A DNA stretch of 64,000 nt from Cervus elaphus. Lineage: Eukaryota; Chordata; Mammalia; Artiodactyla; Cervidae. The stretch lies in assembly GCF_910594005.1 (NCBI RefSeq), contig NC_057818.1, forward strand, positions 12,646,501 through 12,710,500, given 5' to 3'. Position numbers and translations under genes: made by a program. Below are positions 42,508 through 53,999 of this stretch, one piece after another (the stretch's first letter is position 1; each line of letters opens with the position of its first letter). The notes beneath the pieces were generated by a model, which was given only the letters and a program-made list of their open reading frames with translations, did no database searches and was not told where the DNA came from.

Positions 42508-42789
42508 CACCCTGCGTCTATCACGTGCCATTTTTCCAACAGCATTTGCTCGCTTCCTGTTTCTGTGTCATATTTTGTAATTCTCTCAGTATTTCTGGCA
42601 TTTTCATTATTGTTATATTTGTTATGGTGATCAGAGGTCTTAGATATGACTGTTGTAATTGTTTTGGGCAGCACAAACCACGCCCATACTAGAAGGCAGA
42701 TTTAATTCATAAACATCGTGTGTATTCTGACTGCTCCATGACCAGGTGTTCTCCTGTCTCTCCCTCTCCTCAGGCCTCCTGTTCCTGAG

Positions 42790-44115
42790 ACACAATATTG
42801 AAATTAGGCCAGTTAATAACCCCGAAGTGATCTCTCAGTGATCAAGTGGAAGGAAGAGTCAAACGTCTCTCCCTTTAAATCAAAAGCTGGAAACAAGCTT
42901 AGTGAGAAAGTCACGTGGAAAGCCAAGGCAGGCCAAAAGCTAGTCTTCTCACACCAGACCGTTAGCCAAGTTGTGAATGCAAAGGGAATGTTACTAAAGG
43001 AAATTAAATGGCTGCTCTAGCGAACACATGGATGATAAGAAAGTGAAACAGCCTTACTGCTGATACGGAGAAAGTTTGAGCAGTCTGGATGGAAGATCAG
43101 ACCAACCACATTCCCTGAAGCCAAAGCCTAATGCAGAGCAAGACCCCTACTCTCTCCAGTTCTGCGAAGGCTGAGAGGTGAGGAAGCCGCAGAAGTGGTT
43201 CATGATGTTGAAGGAAGGAAGCCGTCTCTGTAACATAAATGTGCCCGATGAAGCAGTGCACCATGCACAAGCTCTAGCTCAGTTCGTGCTTGGCGGTCCT
43301 GCAGTGAATAGCAGATGTTCAGTGCAGACAATGAAACAGCCATTAAGAACATTCATGATTCTTGGGAAGAGGTTCAAGTATCAAAATACACAGCCCTCAT
43401 GGACAACTCTGAGGGGTTCAGAATACAGTGAAGGAATTAGCTGCAAATGTGGTGGGAACAGCAAGAGAACGAGCAGTGGGGCCTGAAGACGTGGCTGAAT
43501 TGCTGCAACTTCATGGTCAAACCTGAGCGGGAGAGGAGCTGCTCCTTACGGACGGACATGGAAGTGGCCTCGTGAGACGGAACCCACTCCTCTGAAGATG
43601 TTAAGACTGCTGAAATGACAACAGAGGGTTTAGACTACAACCTCAACTTAGTTGATAAAACAGGTTTGAGAGGACTGACTCCAATTTTGAAAGAAGTTCT
43701 GTTGTGGGCCAGATGCTATCGGGCAGCATTGCATGCTCCAGAGAAACTGTTAACCAAAGTCAATCATTACAGCCAACCTCACTGGTGTCTCATATTAAGA
43801 AACTGCCCCAGCCACCACCCTGATCAGTCAGCAGATCAATTCTGAGGCAAGATCATCCACCAGCAAAAAGAGGATGATGCTCTGAAAGCCCAGGTGGTGA
43901 TTAGAATGTTAAAACAATGAAATATGTTTACATTGAGGCATGTACATTGTGTTTTCAGACATAATGTTATTGCGTGCTTAACAGACTACAGCATAGTGGA
44001 AACATAACTTTCATAGGCAGCAGGAAACCAAAACATTTGTATGATTTGTTGCAATATTTGCTTTATTGCAGTGGTCTGGAGTCGAGCCAGCAACATCTTG
44101 GAGGTTCGCCTGTAT
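42790..44115 (+). mobile_element. Tigger1 (pogo-type) DNA transposon fossil with internal deletion
   Basis: Plus-strand Tigger1: ATTGAAATTAGGCCAGTTAA near the left, ACAGCCTTACTGCTGATA at about 43050, CATTAAGAACATTCATGATT at 43340, and the right terminal inverted repeat at about 44050-44113 (GCTTTATTGCAGTGGTCTGG). The left terminal repeat is missing. The central part encoding most of the DDE catalytic core is deleted near 43262-43340. Remaining reading frames are broken. Only transposase N-terminal (DNA-binding) and C-terminal remnants survive. Confidence 0.92.
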
Positions 44116-44619
44116 TATATTCTGGTAAGATGTTAAATTTCCTGATTTGGATCATTTTATTGTATTTAAGTGATAGAAAGTCATGTTCTTGGGAAATACA
44201 CGCCAGAGTGTTTCGGGAGAAAGGGGGCTGATGTCTGCAACTTAACATATATATGGTATTTACATGAAAACATATAGATAGAGAAAGAACAGGGCAGTGT
44301 CAGTGATGGTGAATTTGGGTGAAGGGTACACAGGAATGCCTTATATTCTTGCAACCTGTCTGTTGAATTTATACCAAAATAAAAAATTATAGAAAATAAT
44401 AACTAAAAAATGAGTAAGTAGCCCCAAACCTGTGATGTCATGCTGTAACCCTGCAGCGCTCTTTCAGGGTATCGACTTCCTCCAGCCCTGAAACACACCC
44501 GTGCCCCCTTGGTGCCCCCCAGGGCGCTGGAGACGGTTGTGCTCAGGTGGGTGGCCCGTTGCTCGGACGGTTTGGATGTCCTTATCTCCTCCTCCTCCTA
44601 GCTCGAGAGATGCCAGAAG

Positions 44620-44950
44620 CATCCACTACATGCTGGGCACTGGCTCTGACCCTGGTGGTCCCAGGATCAATGAGACAGACCCTGCCCCCACCCTCAGGGA
44701 AGCAACAGACATAGGACAGGAATTACAAGGGGAGAAGGGACCCAGTAGTCTGGAGCAGGGTGGGAGCAGGAAGGCTTCCAGGTGGAGTTAGTTTATGCCA
44801 AGAACCGAAAGAAGAGGAAAAAAGCTAGGAGAGGAGAAGGCGCAAAAATGCTTCCCAGCAAGTCTGTGAGTTAGGTGCCCCGAGCCCATTTTACAGGTGG
44901 GAAAACTGAGGCTCCAGGTGTGTAATTAACTTCCCCAAAAGGTGCCATGG
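44620..44950 (-). repeat. L2 fragment and MIR fragment
   Basis: 44620-44790: CTACATGCTGGGCACTGGCT and GGAAGGCTTCCAGGTGGAG (L2 reverse). 44865-44945: CATTTTACAGGTGGGAAAAC (MIR reverse). Confidence 0.55.
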
Positions 44951-45038
44951 CTAGGACATGGTGGCCCTGGGATCCTCACTGCCCCACCTTCCTGTAAGTG
45001 AGAAGGGTGACATCTATGGGAATTGGAGAGACAGCTCT

Positions 45039-45220
45039 AGGAGGGGGGACGTCTGGGGTGGGGGCTGCCTCTTCCATCCCCAGGAGGCCTGGATGCAGAT
45101 AACCAGCAGGATTTTCAGGCACTGCTGTCTCCAGTCTCCACTTTTTGCTGAGCTATTTCCCCAGAATTCCATAGTCTTAAGAGCCAGGTTTCTCCCCTGA
45201 TAATGAAATTGGAGCGATCA
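45039..45220 (+). repeat. Duplicated block, copy 1
   Basis: Shares about 180 bp with 46024-46205: CCAGGAGG...GGATGCAGATAAC, CAGGATTTTCAGG, GCTATTTCCC and TCTCCCCTGA in the same order and orientation, with substitutions and small indels. Family not recognised. Confidence 0.75.
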
Positions 45221-45268
45221 CTCCAAGGGGAAAATGGGGCCACTCAACCTTCCCTCTCAACTTCTCAG

Positions 45269-45334
45269 CCTTCTACCTGCCAGAGCTGCCAGGATGTCCG
45301 GGGAGTGGGGGAGCACTGCAAACCAGATGCCCAG
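45269..45334 (+). other. Exon-like 66-bp segment (unproven)
   Basis: Preceded by a pyrimidine-rich tract and CTTCTCAG, followed by CAG|GTAAGG, a perfect donor. The 66 bp are open in one frame (22 codons, with C-x-x-C) and divisible by three. No partner exon was found and no protein family is recognised, so it may be chance or a noncoding exon. Confidence 0.2.
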
Positions 45335-46023
45335 GTAAGGAACTTGTGTGCCCAGTCCGGCCGCTTAGAAGCCTGACGTCTCGAGTCTGGGCCTCCTTCC
45401 GTCTTCTTGTCCCTAAAACACAGACACTAGTGGTGCTGCAGCCTTGGCTCAGGGCTGGACAGCTTTATAAGGACGGCGGTGGTGTTGATCAGAATGACGG
45501 CCGTTTTGAGACTGAAACACCTCATTTTCTCCCTCTGTGGCCCAGATGCCGAGGAATGAGGTCCAGTCTCGCTCTCTGGCCGACTCCTCTCCTTCCAGAC
45601 TGTGTGGTTGTTTTTCCCCTCGTTGCTTTGCCAAAAGTGAGAGTCACAAACCTCACCACCTGCCCTTCGGAAGAAAATCATTATTTTAACCAATAAGATA
45701 AGAATGGCAAACCTTAGGAAATGGTAGGAAACTCCTAAGGTGTCAGCAGGGATGGGTCTCAGACTCCGCATTCACCCCACAGTGGCCTCTGTGTGTGTCT
45801 CTGCTGCAGGGGCTTCAGGGACCTAACCCCAGAGTGCAGTTGGGGAGAGGGATTTAAGAGGCTGGCACCTGGAAAGATTCTAGCAGCTTCTGTGTTTAGG
45901 CTGGACCTGTGGCCTCAGCTCACCTGGGCAGCTGCCTTTCGAAATGGCCCCAGGCGGCTCCGTCACTGATAATGGTCCTCAGTGATTAGCATGGTCACGG
46001 CACCACTGCATCTCCTGACTCCA

Positions 46024-46205
46024 GGAGAGGGGACATCCCTCCTTCCATGCCCAGGAGGCAAGGATGCAGATAACTAACAGGATTTTCAGGGACTGGTCCC
46101 CAGTCCCTGAGACAGACTGAGTTATTTTTGCTGGGCTATTTCCCTAGAAATTCTGTAGACTGAGAACCAGATCTCTCCCCTGAATAATGACATTGGAGTG
46201 GTCAT
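46024..46205 (+). repeat. Duplicated block, copy 2
   Basis: Second copy of the block at 45039-45220, 985 bp downstream, same orientation. It has an extra short segment (about 46105-46125) absent from copy 1. Confidence 0.75.
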
Positions 46206-46369
46206 GCCATCCTCAGCATTTAAGATGGCCATGCCAAAATTTTGTGGCCGTATAGAGATATGCTGCACTGGGTGATCACATACCCTAAAACAAGATGTGA
46301 ATGATAAGGATGCTCCAGTACTTTGTTTATGGATTGCTTTCATTCATCTAACGCAAATGTGTTCTCAGA

Positions 46370-46560
46370 GTGCTTGCTCTTGGTTGAGCACTGGTGATGG
46401 AGAGCTTCCCAGGGCGCGGTGATTCAGGGAGGCCGGATGGTGGGCCCGCTGACACCCGTGAGAATGGCAGTCAGTGGGGGAGGTATGTGGTGCTATGAAG
46501 CAGGGGTGTGGTCATGTGTGCCGTCAGGGAGGCTTCCTGGAGAAGGAGTCAGGTGTTGAT
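46370..46560 (-). repeat. L2 LINE fragment
   Basis: GCTCTTGGTTGAGCACTGGT and AGGGAGGCTTCCTGGAGAAG with TCAGGTGTTGATGC: reverse L2, diverged. From 46640 to 47695 no element is assigned. Confidence 0.45.
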
Positions 46561-47699
46561 GCTAAGAGCAATTGGCTACAGCAGTTGAGGTTTTAATCAG
46601 GAGGTGATGGTGATCAGATTTGCATTTTGAAAGTTTATTCTGCCGACAGTGGAGAATGGCTTGTTGGAGTTCAGGGTGGTAGCCAGGGAGGAGGCTGTCA
46701 CCCACCTCTGTTGAGAGGCCTCAGCCAAATATTTCTAAAGTGCTTGCCACTCTCTCGGCCGAGGGCATGGGGAGAGGTGGATGGGTTGAGACATACTGAA
46801 CGGACTATCCTGACAGGACTCAGTGGTTCACAGGTTTTGGGCAGAGGGAGAAGTCAGAGTCACAGTTGCCTCCAGGTGTCTGGTTCAGAGAAGTTGGGCC
46901 AGGTGGTGGCTGCTCATCCAGGTAACTCATGTGAGAGGGGGAAATAAAAATCTTTGTCATCATAAACTTAAAAAGTACAAAACATAGCTTACAGTACAAT
47001 ATTGTCCTTGTTTTAAAATGTACAGAAAAAAAGACTGAAAGGAAATTCACCAAAGATTTAATAGAGGTTCTCTCTGCACACAGGATTCTCGTCTTTCTGC
47101 TTTTCTCTATTTCCCAAATAATTGTTAATGACCATGTACTAATACAATAAATAGGGAAAACCACACATGAACAGTGATGTGTATTTCATCAGTTCTAGGA
47201 CAGTCCAGCCTCTGATGGAGGTAGTGTTTCATTTTTTCCCAGAGAATAAGTCTGGCTGGTCAGAGCAGGAAAATTCCCATAGCTGGCACTCCATAGCTTA
47301 ACCTCTCCCGTTTCCATCAGAATCTGCCAGCCAGGCTCAGCCCTCATCACCTCTGAAAGAAGTTTTTGCTCCATTTGTTAAATCCAGGTGTGTGATATTA
47401 CGAATTTTAGAAGTTCACTGTCATTTTCTTTTGTAAGTTCAATGTCATGTTTTCTCCTTTTCTCCCAAAGAAAACTTGCAAAGCAAATCACAGCTGCATG
47501 TGCTCGACATCTTCCCGCAGTACTTGGGCCTTTCAGAAAAAATGAGGCGTTCCCTTCCCTGGCTTCAAAGGGCCGGAGAGGTGCTCTGTTTTGTTTCACG
47601 TCTGGCCCCAGGAAGATAGGATTTGGGTTGGGAAGAGCCCCTTGGAAGCAGCCTTCCCTGTAAATTCAGTCCGTTTGCTTGGGCAGGACAAAAGGTTGA

Positions 47700-47835
47700 A
47701 ACGTTTTATTTTTATTTTTTTTGTCAGGTCATCTCATTTTTATTTATTTTTTAATTAATTAATTTATTTTACTTTACAACATTGTATTGGTTTTGCCATA
47801 CATTGACTTGAATCCGCCATGGGTGTACATAAGAA
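47700..47835 (-). mobile_element. Ruminant L1 3' end
   Basis: T-rich start, then ACTTTACAACATTGTATTGG and TGCCATACATTGACTTGAAT, the same tail as the L1 at 33.0 kb. Strongly 5'-truncated. Confidence 0.85.
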
Positions 47836-48184
47836 ACGTTTTAAAATGTGAGCCTGAAGGATTGAGTCTGGCGCAGGGGGGCCCCTAACTGTCTGGGGAA
47901 GATTGTGGCCCCATTCCAGGGAGATTAACCCCCAAATGCAGATGTGGAGGGAGGAGGCTGCGCCCCAGGCCTCTGCAGCCTCCCGCCATTGATTTCCAAA
48001 GGGCTTCCCTCCCTGCCGGCGCAGCCGCACACTGTAGCACTGGAGACCCGGGAGGACCCTGATCCCTTTGGTCCTGCAAAGTGTCGGGTTTTTAGTCAGG
48101 TTCCTGTTCCAAAAGTCCAAATCTCAGCCTGCGCAAGAGGTGATTGTCTCTCCTTGAAGAAGTTTGGAAGACAGAGTGCTTCTG

Positions 48185-48690
48185 CCTTGACAAAATGGTA
48201 GCAGAGCAATAATAGTCATAGTAGCAGAAATACTAATAGTAATAATACTAACCGTAGCCAGAATAGAAATTATAATAGCAATGTAGTAATAATAGTTATG
48301 GTACTATTATAATAATAGTTATGGTACTATGGTACATTAATACTAGCAATGATAAAAATATTAGTAATGATAGTAACACAGTGGTTATCACAACAATGAC
48401 GGTAGTATTAATAGTAACATTAACAACGCATGCTGAGTTGCTTCAGTGCCTCTGACTCTTTGCGACCCCAGCCCCCCAGGCTCCTCTGTCCAAGGGATTC
48501 TCCAGGCAAGAATACTGGCGTGGGTTGCCGTTTAGTCCTCCAGGTGATGTTCCTGACCCAGGGATCAATAGCAGTGATAATGGTAGTTAAGATGATAGTG
48601 ACGGTAGGCAGTAATAGTGGCAGTAGAAATAGTAGTGATCATAGTCACGGTAGTAATAAGAGCAGCAATAATAATAGTAGGAACACTAGT
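48185..48690 (+). repeat. Expanded AAT/AGT trinucleotide tract interrupted by a SINE
   Basis: Imperfect AAT, AGT, GGT and TAG triplets at 48195-48427 and 48567-48690. A partial Bov-tA lies between. The right side runs into a MIR-like CACCTACTGTGTACCAAATG. Confidence 0.88.
48428..48566 (-). mobile_element. Bov-tA SINE fragment
   Basis: GACTCTTTGCGACCCCAG, GATTCTCCAGGCAAGAATAC and CCTGACCCAGGGATCAATAG. The tRNA head stops inside the B-box region, so the 5' end is truncated. Confidence 0.85.
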
Positions 48691-49069
48691 GCTGTCCTAC
48701 CACCTACTGTGTACCAAATGCTGTTGGAAACACAAGACAGAGACAGACACATTCCCCTCCGTGACACCTGTTACTTACTGTCCCCTGTTTTCTCATGAAG
48801 AAGTAGAGGCAGGGGCCTTTTACTTGGTTGCCCAAAGTCTCTCAGCTGTCAAGAGGCAGGGCCAGGATTAGAATCCAAATTTGAATCCGTGTCACTTTGC
48901 AGGCTCCGTGTGGGTCACAGCCTGGCTGCCCCAGAGGATCACTGGACATAGCTCATGCCTGGCCCCTCCAGGGACTCTGCTCAGCCAGTCTGCAGAGAAC
49001 TTAGGCTTGGTTTTGTATTGTGAGCTCTGAGGGTGATCTAGCACTCAGCCAGGATGACCATCACCACAC

Positions 49070-50140
49070 TGCACGGTGGTTCTCACACCTGGGAGCAGCA
49101 GGACCCCTGAAGATTCCACAGCTTGTCACCCACCCACCGAGTTTCTGATTTAAGAGATCCGGGTGGCGCCCAGGAACCTGCATCTCTACTAATATCTCGG
49201 GATGCTGAGCTGTTGGTCAGAGACACCCCCGCCAAGAAACCCCGAGCGGCGCCGCCCCCCTCCCCAGGAGAAACTGTCCATGTGTGCATGCGTTCACTCA
49301 GCAAACTCTTGTGAGCGGCTACTCTGTGCAGCCCTCTGCCAAGCTGTGAGTGACAGGGCAAACGGGGAGGTCACACACGCCCCTCTGTCCTTCCTTCCCT
49401 GACAGCATGGAGCCTGTGGGGACTGTGGGGGGCCTGAGGGATAAGAGAGGGTCCTTGTGGCAGGGACTGGACTGAAGGGGCTGCCCAGACCCTCAGCCCA
49501 CTCTGTGGGCTGTCCTCAGCCCCTGAGCTAACTTACATCCAACTTCCCCTCTAGGCCGGTTACATAAGTGTTCCCTGAGCCCTCGAACCTTCCAGATGGG
49601 CGTGTGGCCATCCCACCAGCTGCTCCTGGGATGTCAGCCCCGACCTCTTTCCTGGGCCCTGGAATTCCTGGAGCAGCCTGACACGGAGCAGCTGCCGAAA
49701 CGTTAAGAGGGCCCACGTCAAACAGCCTTTGTGCTCCTGGCTCCTCAGGCAGGCAGCTGCAGCGGGGGCAGGGCTGGGTCCTCGTGACCCCAAACCTCTG
49801 GGCCCACAACACACACCAGCCTCGAGGAAGGGACGCCGGCCACCTCCCGTCCACAGAACAGCCCGTCCTTGTCCCTCCTGCTCTCCTTGGATGCGTTCCT
49901 GGGCCCTTGGTGAGGAATCTCTTCCCACCTGCCCTCAGGTCACCCTCATGACCACATCCAGGGGCCACTGGGGTCCCAGCCTCCAGGTCCTTCAGAATTA
50001 CCTGGAAAGCTGACATAAAATAGCCAGCTGGGGGCCACACCCAGAGAGCCTAATCCTGGAGGTCTGGGAGGGATTTTCATGTTTGATGAGGTATCCAGAC
50101 AATATAGGGGATCCCTGGACCACACTTTGAAAAACACTGG
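49070..50140. repeat. Two MER5A copies and an L2 fragment
   Basis: MER5A at 49070-49240 (GTGGTTCTCACACCTGGGAG, GGAACCTGCATCTCTACTAA) and at 49965-50140 (CCTTCAGAATTACCTGGAAA, CCTGGACCACACTTTGAAAA). L2-like reverse fragment at 49285-49360. Minus-strand open frames of up to 170 codons between them have no recognisable domain. Confidence 0.65.
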
Positions 50141-50228
50141 TGGAGATAGTAAACTCTCATTTTATATGATACGTGATATATATATACATGAGAGGCTATT
50201 TTGTATTTATGTATGTATAAAGATAAAA

Positions 50229-50440
50229 GGGCTTCCCAGGTGGCTCTATTGGTAAGGAATGCAGGAGACAGAAGAGTTGTGGGTTAGATCCCTGGGTCGA
50301 GAGGATCCCCTGGAGGAGGGCATGGCAACCCACTCCAGTATTCTTACCTGGAGACTCCTGGGGACAGAGGAGCCTGGCAGGCTACAATCCACAGGGTCAC
50401 AAAGAGTTGGACAAGCCTGGAGCAATTTAGCACCCACACA
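50229..50440 (+). mobile_element. Bov-tA SINE
   Basis: GGGCTTCCCAGGTGGCTCTA head, GGGTTAGATCCCTGGGTCGA, Bov-A body ending near GAGCAATTTAGCACCC. Confidence 0.92.
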
Positions 50441-50462
50441 CGTGTATAGATACATAGATACC

Positions 50463-50710
50463 ATGTCATATTAGTTTCCTAGTGCTGCCATAGCAAATTA
50501 CCCAAACTGGGTGACTTAAATCAGCAGACATATATTCTCCCACAGTCTGGAGGCCAAAAGTCCAAAATCAAGGTGTGGGCAGGGTCAGCTTGCTTGGGAG
50601 GATCCAGGCGAGGGTCCTTCCATCCTGGTTGCCCCAGACATTCTTTGACTTGTGGCCACATCCTTCCAAATTGGCCTTCAAGCAGAAGGACAGGGAAGAT
50701 GCCCGAGTTC
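50463..50710 (-). mobile_element. MLT1-type LTR fragment
   Basis: ATTAGTTTCCTAGTGCTGCC, CTGGGTGACTTAAATCAGCA and CAGTCTGGAGGCCAAAAGTC in minus-strand MLT1 order. LTR only. From 50720 to 51920 no element is assigned. Confidence 0.75.
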
Positions 50711-51924
50711 AAGTCTACCCCCAGGACGGAGTCGCAGACTGGGTCCCTGGCCCTGCCTCCAAGCAGTCAGGCTTTGGCCCACAGCCAGTGAAGTGGCTGA
50801 TCAAACGGTGCGGTTTTCTGAGACCACACACTTCCATCTGGCATCTGCCTGTCAACACCTGCAAGTCCTCACCCCTCACGATTCCGCACCCTCCCTGGCC
50901 TCTCCTGCCAGCTCCTGTCCTTCTCCCTTTGTGCCCAACCCTGGGCCTCTTCCCCGCTCTTAGACCCACCTTCTAAGAGCTTTAAGTGCCATCACCGTGC
51001 GGGCCACCCCACACCTCTTTAGCTCTTGCCCCCCTGAGTTCCGGGTCCACAGAGTTCCAGGGCCAACCACTCAACATGTCTTCCAGGCTGCTCACTGGCC
51101 GGTTGTGAGGGTGGGAAACCCAGTAGCCTGTCTGAGCCCCCGCTGGTACCTGTGGCCCTGGAGGGCTGCTGTGAGATACAGCGACGACCCTGAGCACGGG
51201 GCAGGAGCCCAGAGCCAGAGGTGGGCTTCTCACAAGGCCAGTGCGAAGTGTACACCCGCCCCTCCAGGTTGGAGCTCCCAGAGCTGGGAGCAGGGCCTCG
51301 GCCAGGTTCTCCTGCCTTCCAGGGTCAGAGGAGACAGCTGCTCTTTGTTCTCGGAAGGACCCTATCTGTCCTTCTCTGGTACATAAAGCCAGCAGCGAAG
51401 CATTCCTATCCTCCAGTATGAGCTTTGGAGTTTAAGTGGCACTCTCCCCTGGAACGAAGTACAAGGACTCGAACTTACACTTACTCTTACTAAAGTGTGA
51501 ATGACTGACGACAGATCAGTTCCCAAGAAAAACCAAGTTCGAGGACCCTGGTTCTGGGGTCAGAGAGCAGGCACCCCCAGTTACAGTCAGCAATCAAGGG
51601 GTACCTCCCAAAGGAGGTGGTGCAGAATTGCCCACCACTGGGGGGCAGCAGAGCACCAGGGATCAGTTTACAAATACAAAGGCAGGGGTCCGAATTGGTA
51701 CCTTGATAAGTTGTGAAACTCCTGCCCACCCCATCTAGACAGCCCTTCTTATTCCTTCCAAGTGAATTCTCACACCCTCTGTGCATCCCCATCAGGCAAG
51801 GATACAAAGGTCCCAAGTGCAGCAGGAGCCTCATTCCTCACGGGCAGGTTTGCCCAAGTAGAGACAGAAGCACTTTACACCTTGTTCAGGCCGTGTGGAC
51901 CAGCCCCGATACACCTGATGACTT

Positions 51925-52545
51925 AGTGACTTGGAGCGTCAGCTTCGCCTGGGAGCTTGCTGACTCTCGGGCCCACCGCAGACCCATAGGCTCAGACTCT
52001 CAGAGGGTTAGGCCCAGCAATTTTTTTCAGTTTATTTTATTGAAGTATACTTGATTTACAGTATTGTGTTAATTTCTGCTGCACAGTAAAGTGACTCAGT
52101 TATACAAACATATTCTCTTTTTCATTTTCTTTTCCATTATGGTTTATCATAGGATGTTGAATATAGTTTCTTGTGCTATACCATAGGACCTTGTTGTTTA
52201 TCCAGACTATAAACAATAGTTTGTATTTGCTAACCCCAGACTCCCAATTCATCCCTCCCTCGTCCCCCTTGTCTGTTCTCTGTGTCTCTGAGTATGCTTC
52301 TGTTTCATAGATAAGTTCATTTATATCATATTTTAGAGTCCACATATAAGTGATATCATATGGTGTTTGTCTGACTTACTTCACTTAGTATGATAATCTT
52401 TAGGTCCATCCATGTTGCTGCAGATGGCATTATTTCATTCTTTTTTATGGCCGAGTAGTATTCCATTGTATATATATGTACCATATCTTCTTTATCCATT
52501 CATGTGTTGATGGACACTTAGGTGGTTTGGTCATTTTGGGTTTTT
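51925..52545. mobile_element. MER5A fragment cut by an L1 3' end
   Basis: MER5A-like 51940-52023 (GAGGGTTAGGCCCAGCAATT). Minus-strand L1 at 52024-52545 (TGATTTACAGTATTGTGTTA, GGACCTTGTTGTTTATCCAG, GTTCATTTATATCATATTTT), of the same age class as the copy at 36.45 kb. Confidence 0.8.
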
Positions 52546-53207
52546 ATGGCCCTCAGGATTCTGCTCAGCTCAGGGTCAAGAATGACTGCTTTCAGGTAAG
52601 CAGGCAAGATGGGAACGTTGGTTCATGTAATGTCATGTGTCGGAGCTGCTGTAAGGAAGAGAGTCCTGGTTGGGTTCTGTTTACCGCAGGGATGTTGGTT
52701 TTGGAGCAGGGATTCGGCCCAGCAGGCCTTTCCCCGAGCTGGGCCAGGTTGACCGTTAATGTGAAGGATGAATGAGTCAGTTATGGCCACACAGCATCAT
52801 GACCCAGCCTCTGACTGATTCCCAGGAGGAGGAATTAGAAAGTGGTCTTTGGGTTGTTAGTTCTTCAACATGAGAACATCTCTGGCTAAAGAAGAAGCCC
52901 AGTCCTCCTGACTCTGCAATACAGGCCGCCTGTCCCAGGTCTTCAGGAGGGAGGGGAGCCCACTACCTGGGTTCATGTCCGCGCTCCTCACTTAGAGGCT
53001 GGGCCACCTCCTCAGTGACTCAGTGTCTCTGATTCCCAGCTTCCTGCCCTGTAGCGGGGACAGAAGCAGTACGCACCGAGCAAGCTTGTCGTGGGGCTGC
53101 AGTAACCGTAGCACATGTGACAGCCTGACCAGAGTAAGTGTTCAGCAAGTGTTAGTGAGTTTTTAATAAATTCTTCATTTAAGTTATAATACTTTATGGT
53201 TTCCCAG

Positions 53208-53995
53208 TCTGGCTGTTACTCAGAAAGTTAGATGTAGAGTTACTATATGATCCAGCAATTCTGTTTATGTACCCAAGAGAAGTGAAGAGTTAGGTTCACA
53301 CAAAAACTTGTACACACATGTTCGTAGCAGCACTATTCACAGCCTCTAAAAAGTGGAAAAAACCGAAATTTCCATCAGCAGATGTATGGATAGCAAAACA
53401 TAGTCTGTCCACAGAATGGAATAGTGTCTATTGCCTGTAAAAAGGGACGAAGCACTGACACGGGCCGCAACAGGGATGAGCCTTGAAAGCATTATGTTCA
53501 GGTCAAAAAAAAGGAGAGGAAATTAATCTCTCAGTCGTGTTCCACTGTTTGCAACCCATGAACTGTGGCCCGCCAGGCTCCTCTGTCCTTGGAATTCTCC
53601 AGGCAAGAATACTGGAGTGGGTAGCCACTCCCTCCTCCAGTGACCTTCCCAGCCCAGGGATTGAACCAGGTCTCCAGCATGGCAAAGCAGATTATTTACC
53701 GTCTGTGCCACTAGGGAAGCCCAATCCAGACACAAAAGACCACAGCTTGTGTGATGGTATGTATGTGAAATGTCCAAAAGAAAATGCGTAGAGACTGAGA
53801 ACAGATCAGTAGTTGCCAGGGGTGGAGGGGTTGGAGGTGATGGCTAAGAATACAGGGTTTCTTTTAGGAGTGGTGGAATGCTCTAAAAGTCGCTGTGTTG
53901 ATGGTTTCATGACTGAATATGCTGAAACCCATGCAACTGTGTGCTTTAGAAGAGTGAATTGTGTGGCCTGTGAGTTATATCCCAAAAGAGCTCCT
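53208..53995 (+). mobile_element. Old L1 3' end interrupted by a Bov-tA SINE
   Basis: Plus-strand L1: GAGTTACTATATGATCCAGC, CACAAAAACTTGTACACACA, GATGAGCCTTGAAAGCATTA on the left; CAGTAGTTGCCAGGGGTGG and GAAGAGTGAATTGTGTGGCC on the right. The SINE at 53527-53722 separates the two halves. Confidence 0.85.
53527..53722 (-). mobile_element. Bov-tA SINE nested in L1
   Basis: Minus-strand copy: CTCCTCTGTCCTTGGAATTC, CAAGAATACTGGAGTGGGTA, and the tRNA head ending in CCACTAGGGAAGCCC. Confidence 0.9.
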
Positions 53996-53999
53996 TAAA

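Noticed and set aside
49528..50040. Minus-strand open frame of 170 codons
   Set aside because: Overlaps a MER5A copy and other long frames; composition-driven.
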